64,000 nt of DNA from Clostridium sp. C8-1-8 (lineage in GTDB: Bacteria; Bacillota; Clostridia; Clostridiales; Clostridiaceae): positions 186,001-250,000 of the forward strand of contig NZ_JAABNO010000001.1 of the NCBI RefSeq assembly GCF_009928445.1. The letters run 5' to 3'. This document shows, one piece after another, positions 27,084-36,885 of this stretch. Below the pieces are notes generated by a model that had not been told where the DNA came from, searched no databases, and worked only from the letters and a program-made list of their open reading frames with translations. Both the position numbers and the translations under genes were made by a program. The stretch's first letter is position 1, and each line of letters starts with the position of its first letter.

Positions 27084-28100
27084 TTGGAGAAGTTTATAAT
27101 GATATGCGGCTATGGAGGTGTAGCCCTTGAGTTGTGTAAGATATTGCTGGACAATAAAAACTACATAACTGAAAAGTATAACTTGGATTTAAAAGTAAGA
27201 TCCATAGTAGGCAGACATGGACAGCTTTACGAAGAAAAAGGTATTGACTTAGAAGCTCTATTGAAGTTTGGAAAAGGTTCTTGTGCTATTGAATATTATG
27301 CAAAGCAAAAGAATTTAACTTTAAAAACTAATATAGTATTTGAGGGAGATGTTCTTGTGGAGGCTACTCCCACTGACTTAGAAAGTGGAGAGCCTGGACT
27401 TACCTATGCACTAAAGGCCTTAGATAGTGGCATGAATTTAGTATTTGCATCTAAAGGAGCCTTGGTAACAAATTATAAGTTGATTTCTACAAAAGCAGCA
27501 GAGCTAGATTTAAAGATAAATTATAGTGGGGCCACTGCTGCGGCCTTGCCTACTTTAGACATAGGTGAGAGTAGTTTAAGCGGAGCTAGGATTAAATCCA
27601 TAAAAGGAATACTTAATGGCACCACTAACTTTATATTAACTGAGATGTTCACTAATGACATAAGCTTCGAGGATGCTCTAAAAAAGGCTCAAGAAAAAGG
27701 GATAGCTGAAAAGAATCCTGACTTAGATATAAGTGGCTTTGATAGTGGCTGCAAGCTTCTATTAATAGCTAATAGGATATTTAATAAGCAATACGATATT
27801 AGTAAAGTTGATATAAAAGGTATTGATAAGTTAAGTGTTGAAGATATTAATTTAGCAAGATCTAGTGGACAAACCATAAAATTAATTGCTGAAGCGAGAT
27901 TTAATGGAGATGAAGTTGAAATGAAGGTTGCGCCTTTACCAGTGCCAAAAGCAGAGATGTTTTCTTCAGTTAATGGAACTAATAAGTGTATAGTTTATGA
28001 TACACTTGAGATGGGAGAAATCTTTTGTGCAGGAGGGGCCTCAGATCCTATGGGTGCTGGAGCTGCTGTTTTAAAGGATATAATAAATTTATATAAATAA
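27084..28100 (+). CDS. Homoserine dehydrogenase-like oxidoreductase
   Basis: 338 residues. N-terminal nucleotide-binding start MICGYGGVALELCKILL, then the central domain with the family signature IKGILNGTTNFILTEM and the catalytic-region segment AQEKGIAEKNPDLDISGFDSGCKLLLIANRIF, which is diagnostic for homoserine dehydrogenase. It lacks the C-terminal ACT regulatory domain of longer family members and ends with FCAGGASDPMGAGAAVLKD. It should reduce aspartate semialdehyde to homoserine with NAD(P)H, or act on a related substrate. The dinucleotide motif GYGGVA departs from the usual GxGxVG, so activity on the standard substrate is not certain. The start is TTG at 27084 with GGGGGG. Confidence 0.8.
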   Translation: MEKFIMICGYGGVALELCKILLDNKNYITEKYNLDLKVRSIVGRHGQLYEEKGIDLEALLKFGKGSCAIEYYAKQKNLTLKTNIVFEGDVLVEATPTDLESGEPGLTYALKALDSGMNLVFASKGALVTNYKLISTKAAELDLKINYSGATAAALPTLDIGESSLSGARIKSIKGILNGTTNFILTEMFTNDISFEDALKKAQEKGIAEKNPDLDISGFDSGCKLLLIANRIFNKQYDISKVDIKGIDKLSVEDINLARSSGQTIKLIAEARFNGDEVEMKVAPLPVPKAEMFSSVNGTNKCIVYDTLEMGEIFCAGGASDPMGAGAAVLKDIINLYK

Positions 28101-28159
28101 GATTTTGATACTAATAAACTATGGAATAAAGGTATATTATTGAATAAGGGGTGATTATA

Positions 28160-28900
28160 ATGTTTAGTGCTGATAATTTAGCTAATTTAAGTGAATTAGA
28201 GTTGGAGTTGTATAAATATGTAATAGAGAATATTAACAAAGTGATTTATATGAGAATAAGAGAGTTGGCCCAAGAGACTCATGTTTCTACCACAACAATA
28301 ATAAGGTTTTGTAGAAACTTAGGTTGTGATGGATTCTCTGACTTTAAGGTTAAGCTGAAGATGCATGCGAAAGAGAGCAATACCAAATCCGTTGATGATA
28401 ATATAGATGCTATTGAAGAGTTTATGGAGAGGTCCTTAAAAGGAGACTTAGATGAAAATATAATAAAAGCAGCTGAGCTGATTGTAAACTACAATAATGT
28501 TTTATTTATAGGTATAGGTAATTCAGGGTTTATAGCTGGCTATGGTGCACGTTACATGTCAAGTTTAGGTAAGTTTGCGGTACATATTGATGATCCTTAT
28601 TTCCCTCTTATAGGTGACTTGGTCAATAATAGTGTTACTATAGCGCTTTCTGTGTCTGGTGAAACAGATGCTGCCTTAAGACTTATAAGCTTACTTAAGT
28701 CTAAAGGTAGTAAGATAGTAAGCATAACTAATAAAAAGAGTTCCACTTTATCGAAGCTTTCTGATGTAAGTATATCTTATTATATAACTACAGAAAGCTA
28801 TTTGGATAATGATTTAGAGTATAGAGACACTACTTCTCAGGTGCCTGCTTTATACATTGTTGAAGCTCTGGCAAGGGAAGTAAATAGAATGATAGTATAA
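28160..28900 (+). CDS. RpiR-family transcriptional regulator
   Basis: 246 residues. An N-terminal helix-turn-helix domain (IRELAQETHVSTTTIIRFCRNLGCDGFSDFKVKLK, residues about 30-65) is joined to a C-terminal SIS sugar-phosphate isomerase fold (NVLFIGIGNSGFIAGYGARYMSSLG near 112-136 and TIALSVSGETDAALRLI near 160). RpiR proteins sense phosphosugars and control sugar uptake genes. The closest sugar-related gene here is the orphan PTS IIB about 0.8 kb downstream, but no operator was identified. ATG at 28160 has AAGGGGTG upstream; a GTG at 28151 lies within that site. Confidence 0.9.
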   Translation: MFSADNLANLSELELELYKYVIENINKVIYMRIRELAQETHVSTTTIIRFCRNLGCDGFSDFKVKLKMHAKESNTKSVDDNIDAIEEFMERSLKGDLDENIIKAAELIVNYNNVLFIGIGNSGFIAGYGARYMSSLGKFAVHIDDPYFPLIGDLVNNSVTIALSVSGETDAALRLISLLKSKGSKIVSITNKKSSTLSKLSDVSISYYITTESYLDNDLEYRDTTSQVPALYIVEALAREVNRMIV

Positions 28901-29358
28901 GTAACAGGGTGTTTTTAAAAAGTACCATTTTACAATAAGAGTTATATTTAACTATAGTCGGTTAAACCTTTACATAGGTGTTCGGTAATTGTATAATTTT
29001 TATATGGTTGTAGTATTTGACTATAATTCCTAATAATCTTAGTTTAATAAACAAATTTTTGATCTAGATTATTTTAATATTTGATTATATAAGCTTTATA
29101 TTAAGAATATTATATATTAGTTAGTTTTTGTATCAGTATATAAAGTACAAGCTTTTGCATTTAATACTTTGGCTATGTTTAAGATTACTGTTGAGATTAG
29201 AGGTTGTTTATGAGATGCTATGTGATTAATATATTAATTATTTACATAAGCTCATTAAAGTGTCTTAAAACTAATCAATTAATTTCAATGTAATGGTTAA
29301 AATAGCCAAGCTTTAAATATGTATCTCATATAAAAATATATCTTAGGAGGAATATATC
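28901..29358. other. Intergenic region with degenerate repeat copy G
   Basis: 458 AT-rich bases. Apart from the repeat at 29171-29307 I see no hairpin-plus-T terminator directly after the rpiR-family gene, and no gene. The upstream part (28901-29170) is featureless. Confidence 0.45.
29171..29307 (-). repeat. MITE-like palindromic repeat, copy G (degenerate)
   Basis: Starts GGCTATGTTTAA and ends AATAGCC. Read in the opposite sense to copy A it matches it over most of its length (GTTGAxATTA, GAGATGCTAT, AAGCTCAT, AATTTCAA) with many substitutions. The terminal arms still pair. An old copy. Confidence 0.6.
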
Positions 29359-29598
29359 ATGAATACTTATGTAGCAGAACTAAACTGTGCACAGTTGAAG
29401 TACTTGATAGAGTTTTTTGACAACTATCAAGATGAAAGCATAAAATGTACTATTAAAGATAGTGTAAGTAAAATTAAATCCACAATGGATGTAGAAACAA
29501 ATCTTCCAAAGGATAAGTTAGAGTCTTATTTAAAAACAACATTTAAAAAGAAATCAAAATACGGAATGGCATTATATTTTGCTATTTATGTAAAGTAA
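29359..29598 (+). CDS. Small protein of unknown function
   Basis: 79 residues with no signal peptide or membrane segment. The N-terminal half is acidic (LIEFFDNYQDESIKC), the C-terminal part basic (TTFKKKSKYGM). One Cys in each of the early and middle parts. It has a good ribosome binding site (AGGAGG, 8 bases) and its own terminator 12 bases after the stop, which supports it being real. No family recognised. Confidence 0.65.
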   Translation: MNTYVAELNCAQLKYLIEFFDNYQDESIKCTIKDSVSKIKSTMDVETNLPKDKLESYLKTTFKKKSKYGMALYFAIYVK

Positions 29599-29609
29599 GT
29601 AACTTCAGA

Positions 29610-29635
29610 GGATGTTTTAGGGCATCCTTTTTTCA
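29610..29635 (+). terminator. Terminator after the 79-residue protein gene
   Basis: GGATG at 29610-29614 pairs with CATCC at 29623-29627, then TTTTTT. Short but typical. Confidence 0.7.
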
Positions 29636-29673
29636 TATCAATGATAGGTTATTTATATAAAGAGGGGGATTGT

Positions 29674-29976
29674 ATGAAGCGAATTTTAATAGTCTGTGTA
29701 GCTGGCATGTCTACTAGTCTTTTAGTTAGTAAGATGATGAGCGCGGCAAACGATAAGGATTTAAATATAGAGATATTCGCACTGCCTATCTCAAAATGTG
29801 CAAATGTAAGTAATACCGTAGATGTAGTTCTTCTTGGACCTCAAGTACGCTGCCAAAAGGCTCAAATAGATAAAATAATAAAGGGAAGAGTTCCTGTAGC
29901 TGTAATAGATATGAAGGACTATGGCATGATGAATGGAAAAGCTGTCTTAGATAAAACCCTAGCACTTTTAGGTTAA
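29674..29976 (+). CDS. PTS lactose/cellobiose-type IIB component (orphan)
   Basis: 100 residues. RILIVCVAGMSTSLLVSKM carries the phosphorylatable Cys at about residue 9 followed by the G-M-S-T-S phosphate loop of cellobiose-type IIB proteins. VDVVLLGPQVRCQKAQIDKI is the other conserved block. It should accept phosphate from a IIA and pass it to a sugar on a IIC, but no IIA or IIC gene is next to it, so it either serves a transporter encoded elsewhere or acts in regulation. ATG at 29674 follows GAGGGGG; the frame extends upstream to 29641 without a site. Confidence 0.85.
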   Translation: MKRILIVCVAGMSTSLLVSKMMSAANDKDLNIEIFALPISKCANVSNTVDVVLLGPQVRCQKAQIDKIIKGRVPVAVIDMKDYGMMNGKAVLDKTLALLG

Positions 29977-30114
29977 AAGATTAGGATTAAAGATATATTA
30001 CTTTAGTAATGTATTTTAAAGCATAAGTTATACATGTTATTACTTTTTTCACCTGTTAGATAGCCTACAAAGGGATATTATTTATATATAATATTTAATG
30101 TTTAGGAGGCTATC

Positions 30115-30684
30115 ATGAACAATTTACAAGCACTTGGATTGCATCAATTATATTTAATGGGTTTGGTATTATTTTATATAGTTTATAAGCAGGTGGTTAC
30201 AAGACCAGTTAAGGGATCTCGCTATATAATAATTCCCTTATTGTTAATTTATTTTACCTTAGAATCAATAGATTCTATAACAGGAGGATTAGGAAAAGCA
30301 GCTGGAGCTTTGACCATACTAGCATCAGTTGGAGTTATAACCGGTGTTATATCAGGGATGTTAACTAAAATATTTAGAGGAGAAGACGGAATACTTTATC
30401 AGAGTGGTGGAGTGCCTGTGTTAGTATTTCTTGTAATAACTATACCAATAAGAATAATGCTTAGATATACCTTAGGACATATTCCTGGAAATGAGGTTTT
30501 AAACTATGCAGGACTATCTTATCTAGTTATGATATCTTGCCAAATGGTTGCAAAGAGCATAGTTGTAATATGGAGAAGACCTGAAGTTTTGCAATTAATA
30601 TTTCAGCAGAGAGCTGACAAAGCAAGGAGAAGACTTGAGAGAAGAATAGAAAAAAGCTCAAGAAGACTAGATAGGATGAATTAG
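30115..30684 (+). CDS. Membrane protein, possibly DUF1453/CcdC-like
   Basis: 189 residues, with about five hydrophobic helices between residues 10 and 160. The RPVKGSRYIIIPLLLIYF stretch after the first helix is reminiscent of CcdC/DUF1453 membrane proteins. The last 25 residues are very basic and helical (ADKARRRLERRIEKSSRRL), a cytoplasmic tail. The function is unknown. ATG with TTAGGAGG. It stands alone, with a strong terminator 31 bases after the stop. Confidence 0.65.
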   Translation: MNNLQALGLHQLYLMGLVLFYIVYKQVVTRPVKGSRYIIIPLLLIYFTLESIDSITGGLGKAAGALTILASVGVITGVISGMLTKIFRGEDGILYQSGGVPVLVFLVITIPIRIMLRYTLGHIPGNEVLNYAGLSYLVMISCQMVAKSIVVIWRRPEVLQLIFQQRADKARRRLERRIEKSSRRLDRMN

Positions 30685-30714
30685 ATTATGTTATCATACA
30701 AAAAATTGATAAGT

Positions 30715-30752
30715 AAAGCCAATGTAGAGAGAAAACTACATTGGCTTTTATT
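30715..30752 (+). terminator. Terminator after the membrane protein gene
   Basis: AAAGCCAATGTAG at 30715-30727 pairs perfectly with 30736-30748 around an 8-base loop, followed by TATTA. Both flanks are A/T-rich, so it may also serve namA from the other side. Confidence 0.82.
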
Positions 30753-30827
30753 ACAGTATATGAAAGGTGCATTCAGTGACTTTTTACCGTGATAGAAAAA
30801 TATAAAATCTTTTCCTAGCCCTTTTTA

Positions 30828-31853
30828 TTATCTATATTTTCCTCTTTCATATTGAGTTGGATACTGTATATCTTCATGGAGGTCATGAGCTGCTTTAAGT
30901 GGCCAGTAAGGATTTCTTAATAGTTCTCTTCCTAAGAATACTAAATCAGCTCTATTATTAGATAGAATTTCTTCTGCCATATAAGGCTCAGAAATTAGTC
31001 CGCCAGCAATAGTAGGAAGCTCGCAATTTTTATTTATAATCTCTGAAGCTTTTACTTGGTACCCTGAAAAAGCATGTATAGTAGCTGGAGCAACACCACC
31101 TGTGCTCACATTGACAATATCTATACCTTCCGATTTAACAAGGTTTATAAGTTCAGCCATAGTTTCTGGAGTATTGCCACCTTCTACGTAATCCTCTGCT
31201 GATACTCTAAGTATTAGAGGTTTATCTTCAGGCCATATACTTCTTACTGCTGAAACTAACTCTTTCAAAAATCTTGCTCGATTTTCTAAACTTCCACCAT
31301 ACTCATCTTCTCTCTTGTTGGATAGAGGTGAAAGAAATTGAGATATAAGATATCCGTGAGCTCCGTGGATTTCTATCGTATCAAAGCCTGCCTTTAAAAC
31401 TCTTTCTGAAGCATCTTTAAATAATTTCACCACTCTAGCAATATCTTCTTTAGTCATTTCAACTGGTGTTCTGTAGGTTTCATCAAAAGCAAGGGCACTA
31501 GGTGCTATCATAGGTTCAGATAGCACTTCAGATTTTCTTCCAGCATGATTAAGCTGTATACCTACCTTAGCGCCATATTTGTGGCATTGATCCACTATAT
31601 TTTTAAGTCCTTCAATATGAGAATCATCCCAAATCCCTAAGTCTTTCGAAGAAATACATCCTCCAGGCTCCACGCCTGTTGCTTCAAGGATAATAAGGCC
31701 TGTACCTCCAATTGCTCTTGTAGAGTAGTGAATGTAATGCCAGTCGTTAGCATATCCAGCACTATCCGAAGAGTACATGCACATTGGAGCCATGACTATT
31801 CTGTTTTTTATCTCCATGTCTTTGATCTTAAAACTACTAAAAAGTTTAGACAT
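30828..31853 (-). CDS. namA: NADPH dehydrogenase of the Old Yellow Enzyme family
   Basis: 341 residues, TIM-barrel FMN flavoprotein of the YqjM/NamA type: IKNRIVMAPMCMYS with the family Cys near residue 25, LIILEATGVEPGG, IEIHGAHGYLISQFLSP with the substrate-binding His pair, NKREDEYGGSLENRARF, and the C-terminal DLVFLGRELLRNPYWP. It reduces electron-poor C=C bonds in enals, enones and nitro compounds with NADPH, and contributes to electrophile and quinone resistance. The start ATG at 31853 follows GGCGGTG. Upstream, a TATAAT and a perfect 15-base palindrome overlapping the expected transcription start suggest repressor control. Confidence 0.92.
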   Translation of the reverse strand: MSKLFSSFKIKDMEIKNRIVMAPMCMYSSDSAGYANDWHYIHYSTRAIGGTGLIILEATGVEPGGCISSKDLGIWDDSHIEGLKNIVDQCHKYGAKVGIQLNHAGRKSEVLSEPMIAPSALAFDETYRTPVEMTKEDIARVVKLFKDASERVLKAGFDTIEIHGAHGYLISQFLSPLSNKREDEYGGSLENRARFLKELVSAVRSIWPEDKPLILRVSAEDYVEGGNTPETMAELINLVKSEGIDIVNVSTGGVAPATIHAFSGYQVKASEIINKNCELPTIAGGLISEPYMAEEILSNNRADLVFLGRELLRNPYWPLKAAHDLHEDIQYPTQYERGKYR

Positions 31854-31877
31854 ATATATCACCGCCTGGTTATTTTA

Positions 31878-31900
31878 ATTTACTAAGTAAATATATTATA
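31878..31900 (-). promoter_or_regulatory. namA promoter and candidate operator
   Basis: On the reverse strand TATAAT (plus 31895-31900) is followed by the perfect palindrome ATTTACTxAGTAAAT at plus 31878-31892, covering the expected start site near 31888. A repressor bound there would block initiation. The -35 region is poor. Confidence 0.5.
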
Positions 31901-32009
31901 CAACTTTTATACGTATGAGAGTACATTTATTTTTAACATTAATTACATATGGCCCTATTAAAGAGATTATCATCCATAAAGTGTAACTTATGCTTAAATG
32001 AAAATGTAC

Positions 32010-32036
32010 TAAGAATTAGGCAAATATCTTCGATAA
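32010..32036 (+). promoter_or_regulatory. Sigma-D (motility)-like promoter of the first chemoreceptor gene
   Basis: TAAG at 32010-32013, 15 bases, then TTCGATAA at 32029-32036, against the flagellar sigma consensus TAAA, N15, GCCGATAA. Distance to the ATG is 32 bases. Supported by the similar element ahead of the second chemoreceptor. Confidence 0.5.
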
Positions 32037-32067
32037 TTATTTATATAAAATTTTAGGAGGATTATTT

Positions 32068-34086
32068 ATGCCAAAACTTAAGATGAAAGAAAGTGGAAAA
32101 AGGTTTAATTTTAGTGGCATTGGTTTTAAGCTAATACTTATACTAATATTAATCTGTCAGATTCCACTAAATACCTTTGGAGTATTAGCATATAACAAAG
32201 CTAATAATATTCTTTATGATAAACTAAAGACAACCGCGGGTCAGGAATTAGAGTTGGTAAGTGGATCCATAGATAATTATTTTTCTGGTGTATCAGCAAC
32301 CACAAAGATGTTATCTAATAATGTTGATTTGACTCAGATAGCGATACATCCTGAGTATGCAAGCTTTGCATTAGAATTATTTAGAGAAGCAAAGGAAAGC
32401 AATAGTGATATAGAACAAATAGTTTTTTCAACTATAGATAAGAAGATTGTAAGGTACCCAGCACAAGAGACAAAGGCTGGATATGACCCAACTACGAGAC
32501 CATGGTACAAAGGCGCTATAGAAAAACAAGATGATATAAACTATTCTGAGCCATACAAGAACTCTACAGGAAAGTTTGTAGTTTCTATATCTAAGACTGT
32601 AATGAACAATGGTACTCTAGTAGGGGTAGTATCTGTGGATGTTGATTTGAAGAACCTATCAGAAAAGTTGTCAAAGGTTAAGGTAGGAAATTCAGGTTAT
32701 GCATTTATAAGTGATGCAGAAGGTTTGATGATAGCTCATCCTGATAGTTCTCTTATAGGCGGAGACATCACTACAAAACAAAGCTATTGGAATGAAGTGA
32801 AATCTAATCCAAGAGGTTTTACTAAATATACTTATAATGGACAGAATAAGTTTGCAAGCTATTCTACAAATGCAGTAACTGGGTGGAAGATAATGGCTTC
32901 CATGCAGCAAAAGGAACTAAATGATGATACTGATGATATAAGAAACTTACTTATAATAATTATAGCTATATTTCTTCCTTTAAATATATTAGTTGCATAT
33001 ATATTTAGCAAATCAATAAAGAAAAATATAAATAAGTTGAAAGATGTATTCAAGAAGGCTTCAGCTGGTGACCTTACTGAAAGGATTAAGATTAATTCTA
33101 AAGACGAGTTTGAAGAGTTAGCTAATAGTTTTAATGAAATGACAGATGGAATATGTGCATTGATAGGTACTGCAAAGGAATCTTCAGATATAATCAATAA
33201 GACTTCTGTATCTATATCAGCTATGAGTGGTCAGACTACTAACGCAGTAGCTGATATAGCAAAGACTATTGATCAGGTTGCGTCAGGAAGTACAGAACAG
33301 GCTAAAGACATAGAAGATGGTGTTTCTGAGCTACAATCACTGGTATTCAAGCTTCAGGAAATAAATGAAAAGACCAAGAGTATGTTTAAGGTTTCAGAGA
33401 ATACAGATGAAATGACTAAGGATGGCTTAGTAGTAATGGATCTATTATCTTCAAAGTCTAAGGACACAAACAATGCCTCAGATAAGATAGAAATTGCTGT
33501 AAGAGACATGAGTGAAGCATCTTCAAATATTAAAGCTATAACTAGTAGTATAAATGAGATTGCGGAACAAACTAATCTATTAGCTCTAAATGCTGCTATT
33601 GAAGCTGCTAGAGCTGGAGAAGCAGGTAAAGGCTTCTCTATAGTGGCTGATGAAATAAGGAAGTTAGCAGAGCAATCCACTGAAGCTACTAAGGATATAG
33701 AAGCACTCATAGATCAGGTTGATGACAAATCTAAAATTGCAGTTAGAGCGGTTAGTGAGGCGAAGACAACCATAAGTGAACAAGGCGAAGCTGTTACTAA
33801 GACAAAAGTTACCTTTGTGGATATCTCAAAAGCTATTGAGAATTTAAGTAATATGATAAGTAGTGTTCAAAGCTCAATAAATGATATTAACAGAGATAAA
33901 GACTCAATTATGGAAAAGATGCAGAATCTTTCAGCTATATCAGAGGAAACTGCAGCTAGTACAGAAGAGGTATCTGCAGCAACAGAAGAAGTATCTGCAT
34001 CAATGGATGATTTTAATGAAAATGCTCAAAGGCTTAAGAGCTTATCTGAAGAGCTAAATAATGACATAAATAAATTTACTATTTAA
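32068..34086 (+). CDS. Methyl-accepting chemotaxis protein with dCache sensor
   Basis: 672 residues. Helix 1 ([15 protein letters not shown], about 18-35), an extracellular double-Cache domain to about residue 290 ([14 protein letters not shown] and [14 protein letters not shown] are typical blocks), helix 2 (about 292-314), HAMP, then the cytoplasmic coiled coil with the signalling tip [19 protein letters not shown] near residue 496 and the [17 protein letters not shown] tail. It senses a small ligand outside the cell and controls CheA. Amino-acid-type ligands are frequent for such sensors, but the specificity cannot be told. ATG with AGGAGG. Paralogous to the next gene, with its own terminator. 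Confidence 0.95.
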   Translation: MPKLKMKESGKRFNFSGIGFKLILILILICQIPLNTFGVLAYNKANNILYDKLKTTAGQELELVSGSIDNYFSGVSATTKMLSNNVDLTQIAIHPEYASFALELFREAKESNSDIEQIVFSTIDKKIVRYPAQETKAGYDPTTRPWYKGAIEKQDDINYSEPYKNSTGKFVVSISKTVMNNGTLVGVVSVDVDLKNLSEKLSKVKVGNSGYAFISDAEGLMIAHPDSSLIGGDITTKQSYWNEVKSNPRGFTKYTYNGQNKFASYSTNAVTGWKIMASMQQKELNDDTDDIRNLLIIIIAIFLPLNILVAYIFSKSIKKNINKLKDVFKKASAGDLTERIKINSKDEFEELANSFNEMTDGICALIGTAKESSDIINKTSVSISAMSGQTTNAVADIAKTIDQVASGSTEQAKDIEDGVSELQSLVFKLQEINEKTKSMFKVSENTDEMTKDGLVVMDLLSSKSKDTNNASDKIEIAVRDMSEASSNIKAITSSINEIAEQTNLLALNAAIEAARAGEAGKGFSIVADEIRKLAEQSTEATKDIEALIDQVDDKSKIAVRAVSEAKTTISEQGEAVTKTKVTFVDISKAIENLSNMISSVQSSINDINRDKDSIMEKMQNLSAISEETAASTEEVSAATEEVSASMDDFNENAQRLKSLSEELNNDINKFTI

Positions 34087-34100
34087 TAGCAAGATTAAAA

Positions 34101-34140
34101 AGGTGTTCATGGTACATTGGTATCATGAGCATCTTTTTAT
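34101..34140 (+). terminator. Terminator after the first chemoreceptor gene
   Basis: AGGTGTTCATG at 34101-34111 pairs with CATGAGCATCT at 34124-34134 including G-U pairs, followed by TTTTATTTTAT. Confidence 0.8.
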
Positions 34141-34546
34141 TTTATAGGCGGTTTTATCAAGTAAACGAAGGCGTTAAATATATGAAAAATAAAAATAGTG
34201 CATACATGTTAAAAGTTTATCATTATAACCTTAGGTAAATAGTAAAGTTGATTGTTTAAATTAGAAATTGTATTAAATTAAATAAAAATTTAACTTTATG
34301 TATTTTAGTAGTTAAAAAAACGACAATGTTGTCGATAAATATATGAAGATGTTGAAAAAAGGTCTATAAATTGTAAGATTATATATTTTTTATAATGTAA
34401 GCTTTGTTTATTTGATAGCAGAATTTTGTAAGGTTATGCCTATTGTACACGTTAAACATGGGAAGTAAAAAGATATAAATACATAAATATAAAAATATAT
34501 AGACTTTTATCATCAGTGCAGTTTGACTTTTAAGGGGGAAGAATTA
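34141..34546. other. Leader region between the two chemoreceptor genes
   Basis: About 400 AT-rich bases without a gene. The sigma-D-like promoter with a CGACAATGTTGTCG palindrome lies at 34313-34338, about 200 bases before the start codon, leaving a long untranslated leader. Confidence 0.45.
34313..34338 (+). promoter_or_regulatory. Sigma-D-like promoter of the second chemoreceptor gene
   Basis: TAAA at 34313-34316, 14 bases, then GTCGATAA at 34331-34338 (7 of 8 to the motility -10 GCCGATAA). The 14-base palindrome CGACAATGTTGTCG (34321-34334) overlaps the spacer and -10 and may be an operator. Confidence 0.5.
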
Positions 34547-36577
34547 ATGTCAAAGACTACAAAAAAGAGAGAGAGAAAGGTATCAAGATTTAGGGGAATA
34601 AGCTTTAAATTAATACTAATGTTGATACTTATATGTCAGGTTCCACTTATTACATACGGGGAGATATCTTACAAAAAGGCCTATAACATAATATTAAATA
34701 AGTTTAAAGTAACTACAAACCAAGAAGTAGAGCTTGTAAATGATTCCTTGAATAATTATTTTACTGGAATAGTAAATACTACCCAAATGCTTTCTAATAA
34801 CGCTAATTTAAAGAATCTAATTGATCATCCAGAGTATGGACAATCTACAAATGAATTGTTTCAAAACGTAAAGGAAAGTAATCCAGATATAGATCAAATA
34901 ATATTTTCAACTACAGATAAGAAAGTTGTTATCTATCCAACGGCTGAAATGTCAACAGGTTCCTATGACCCAGCAGCTAGACCTTGGTATATAGGAGCAG
35001 TAGGTAGTGAAGGCAATGTTGTATTTTCAGAGCCTTATAAATCTGCTACAGACAGCAAAAACATAATATCTGTATCAAAAACAGTAAGTAATAATGGCAA
35101 ATTAGTTGGAGTAATTGCTATAAATATAAACTTGGAAACTCTTTCTGAGAGAATGGCTAAAATAAAAATAGGTAATGAAGGTTACGTATTTGTTAGTGAT
35201 AAAAATGGAGTAATGATCTCTCATCCAGATAAATCTTTACTTGGAAAAGATGATACTACTAAACAAACTTATTGGAATGAAGTTAAGAATGGTGAAAGTG
35301 GTATGTCTGAGTATATATACACTAAGACTGGAGAAACCAAGTATGCCAGCTATAAGACAAATAGCATTACCGGGTGGAAGATAATGGCCTCCATAAAGAA
35401 AAGTGAGATAAACAGTGACACAAAGGTTTTAAATGAACTACTTTATGCATCATTACTAATAGCTCTAATAATTAATGTGACAGTTGCCGTTTTATTTAGT
35501 AGGGCAATTACTAAGAATATAAAGAAATTAGTAGAGGCTCTAAACAATGCAGCTAAAGGAATTTTAACAGATAGAATAAGTGTAAAAAGTAAAGATGAGT
35601 TTGGTGTGCTAGCTACAAGTTTTAATGAAATGGCAAGCGGTATAGGTACCCTTATAGCTAATGTGAAAAACTCAACTGATACAATAAACAATACTGCCAT
35701 AAATATAGCTGCAATGAGTGATCAAACCACAAATGCAGTAGAAGATATAGCAAGGACTATAGATCAAGTTGCCAGTGGAAGTACTCAACAAGCAAGAGAT
35801 GTTGAAGCAGGTGTTGATGAAATCGAAGCATTAGTGAAAAAGTTACAAGTTATACTTGAACATACTAATAATATGAACAAGGTATCAAATCATACCGAAG
35901 AAATGGCTAAGAGTGGTATGAGTGTTATGGATACTCTTACCGAAAAATCAATAGATACTGGGAAGGCTTCGGATAAAATCGAGGTTGCAGTTAAAGAAAT
36001 GAGAGATTCCTCACTAAATATTCAAGAGATAACAAAGGCCATAAATAGTATTGCAGAGCAAACAAATCTTTTAGCTTTAAATGCAGCAATTGAAGCAGCT
36101 AGAGCTGGTGAGGCAGGAAGAGGCTTCTCAATAGTTGCGGAAGAAATAAGAATGCTTGCAGAGCAATCAACTGAATCAACAAAGGATATTCAAGCACTTA
36201 TAGAACAAGTTAACGAAAAGTCAAAGGTAGCAGTTGAGTCTGTTGCAGAGTCTAAGGTAACAATAAAAGAACAAGGTGAAGCTGTTAGAGAAACGAAGAG
36301 TACCTTCAATGATATATCTAATGCAATTGATAAATTGACAGGCATGATAACTAATGTACAGCAGTCAATAGCAGGTATAAATAAAGACAAAGATTCAATA
36401 ATGGAAAGAATGCAGAATATGTCTGCTATATCTGAAGAAACTGCTGCAAGTACTGAAGAGGTTTCAGCAGCAACTCAAGAGGTCTCAGCTAATATGGAGA
36501 CCTTCAATGAAAAGGCTGGAGCTTTAAGAGAGCTTTCAGAAAGCCTTGAAGATAATGTTGGTAAGTTTAAAATATAA
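34547..36577 (+). CDS. Methyl-accepting chemotaxis protein with dCache sensor (paralogue)
   Basis: 676 residues with the same architecture as the preceding gene: basic N-terminus, helix 1 ([15 protein letters not shown]), dCache domain ([31 protein letters not shown]), helix 2 near 297-318, HAMP, and signalling tip [19 protein letters not shown] near residue 499. The sensor domains of the two proteins are clearly homologous but diverged, while the signalling region is nearly unchanged, so they probably read different ligands. ATG at 34547 is preceded by AGGGGGAAG; an upstream in-frame TTG at 34523 lacks a site. It ends with the usual [17 protein letters not shown] helix and no pentapeptide tether. 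Confidence 0.95.
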   Translation: MSKTTKKRERKVSRFRGISFKLILMLILICQVPLITYGEISYKKAYNIILNKFKVTTNQEVELVNDSLNNYFTGIVNTTQMLSNNANLKNLIDHPEYGQSTNELFQNVKESNPDIDQIIFSTTDKKVVIYPTAEMSTGSYDPAARPWYIGAVGSEGNVVFSEPYKSATDSKNIISVSKTVSNNGKLVGVIAININLETLSERMAKIKIGNEGYVFVSDKNGVMISHPDKSLLGKDDTTKQTYWNEVKNGESGMSEYIYTKTGETKYASYKTNSITGWKIMASIKKSEINSDTKVLNELLYASLLIALIINVTVAVLFSRAITKNIKKLVEALNNAAKGILTDRISVKSKDEFGVLATSFNEMASGIGTLIANVKNSTDTINNTAINIAAMSDQTTNAVEDIARTIDQVASGSTQQARDVEAGVDEIEALVKKLQVILEHTNNMNKVSNHTEEMAKSGMSVMDTLTEKSIDTGKASDKIEVAVKEMRDSSLNIQEITKAINSIAEQTNLLALNAAIEAARAGEAGRGFSIVAEEIRMLAEQSTESTKDIQALIEQVNEKSKVAVESVAESKVTIKEQGEAVRETKSTFNDISNAIDKLTGMITNVQQSIAGINKDKDSIMERMQNMSAISEETAASTEEVSAATQEVSANMETFNEKAGALRELSESLEDNVGKFKI

Positions 36578-36885
36578 TATATAAATTGTGTATTTACTAG
36601 TAAAGTGGTCGCTGAAGTATTTATTCAGAGGCCACTTTTTGTTTGAAATTATAATTTATTGTTGTTTTAATCTATCGGTTTTCAGAGGTTACAATAAAAT
36701 AAATTACTATGAAGTATAGTAAAAAGAACAAATCATATTTACCTGCCGCAATTTCTTCACATAAATTCACAAAATACATATGGTTAAAAAACTAGTTTAG
36801 TAAAAACACCTTAGTTAGTTTTTTATTATCAAATTTAATTAGTGAACATATTATAGTATTGATTACTTTTAAGGACTGATAAGAT
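36578..36885. other. Intergenic region before the glycan locus
   Basis: 308 bases: the chemoreceptor terminator (36603-36641), then AT-rich sequence with a CATATTATA box at 36847-36855 shortly before the first glycan gene. No gene. Confidence 0.45.
36603..36642 (+). terminator. Terminator after the second chemoreceptor gene
   Basis: AAGTGGTC at 36603-36610 pairs with GGCCACTT around 36630-36637; CTGAA and TTCAG pair inside. TTTTTG follows. Confidence 0.85.

Noticed and set aside
29641..29976. A complete PTS operon around the IIB gene
   Set aside because: No IIA or IIC gene is next to it; neighbours are unrelated.
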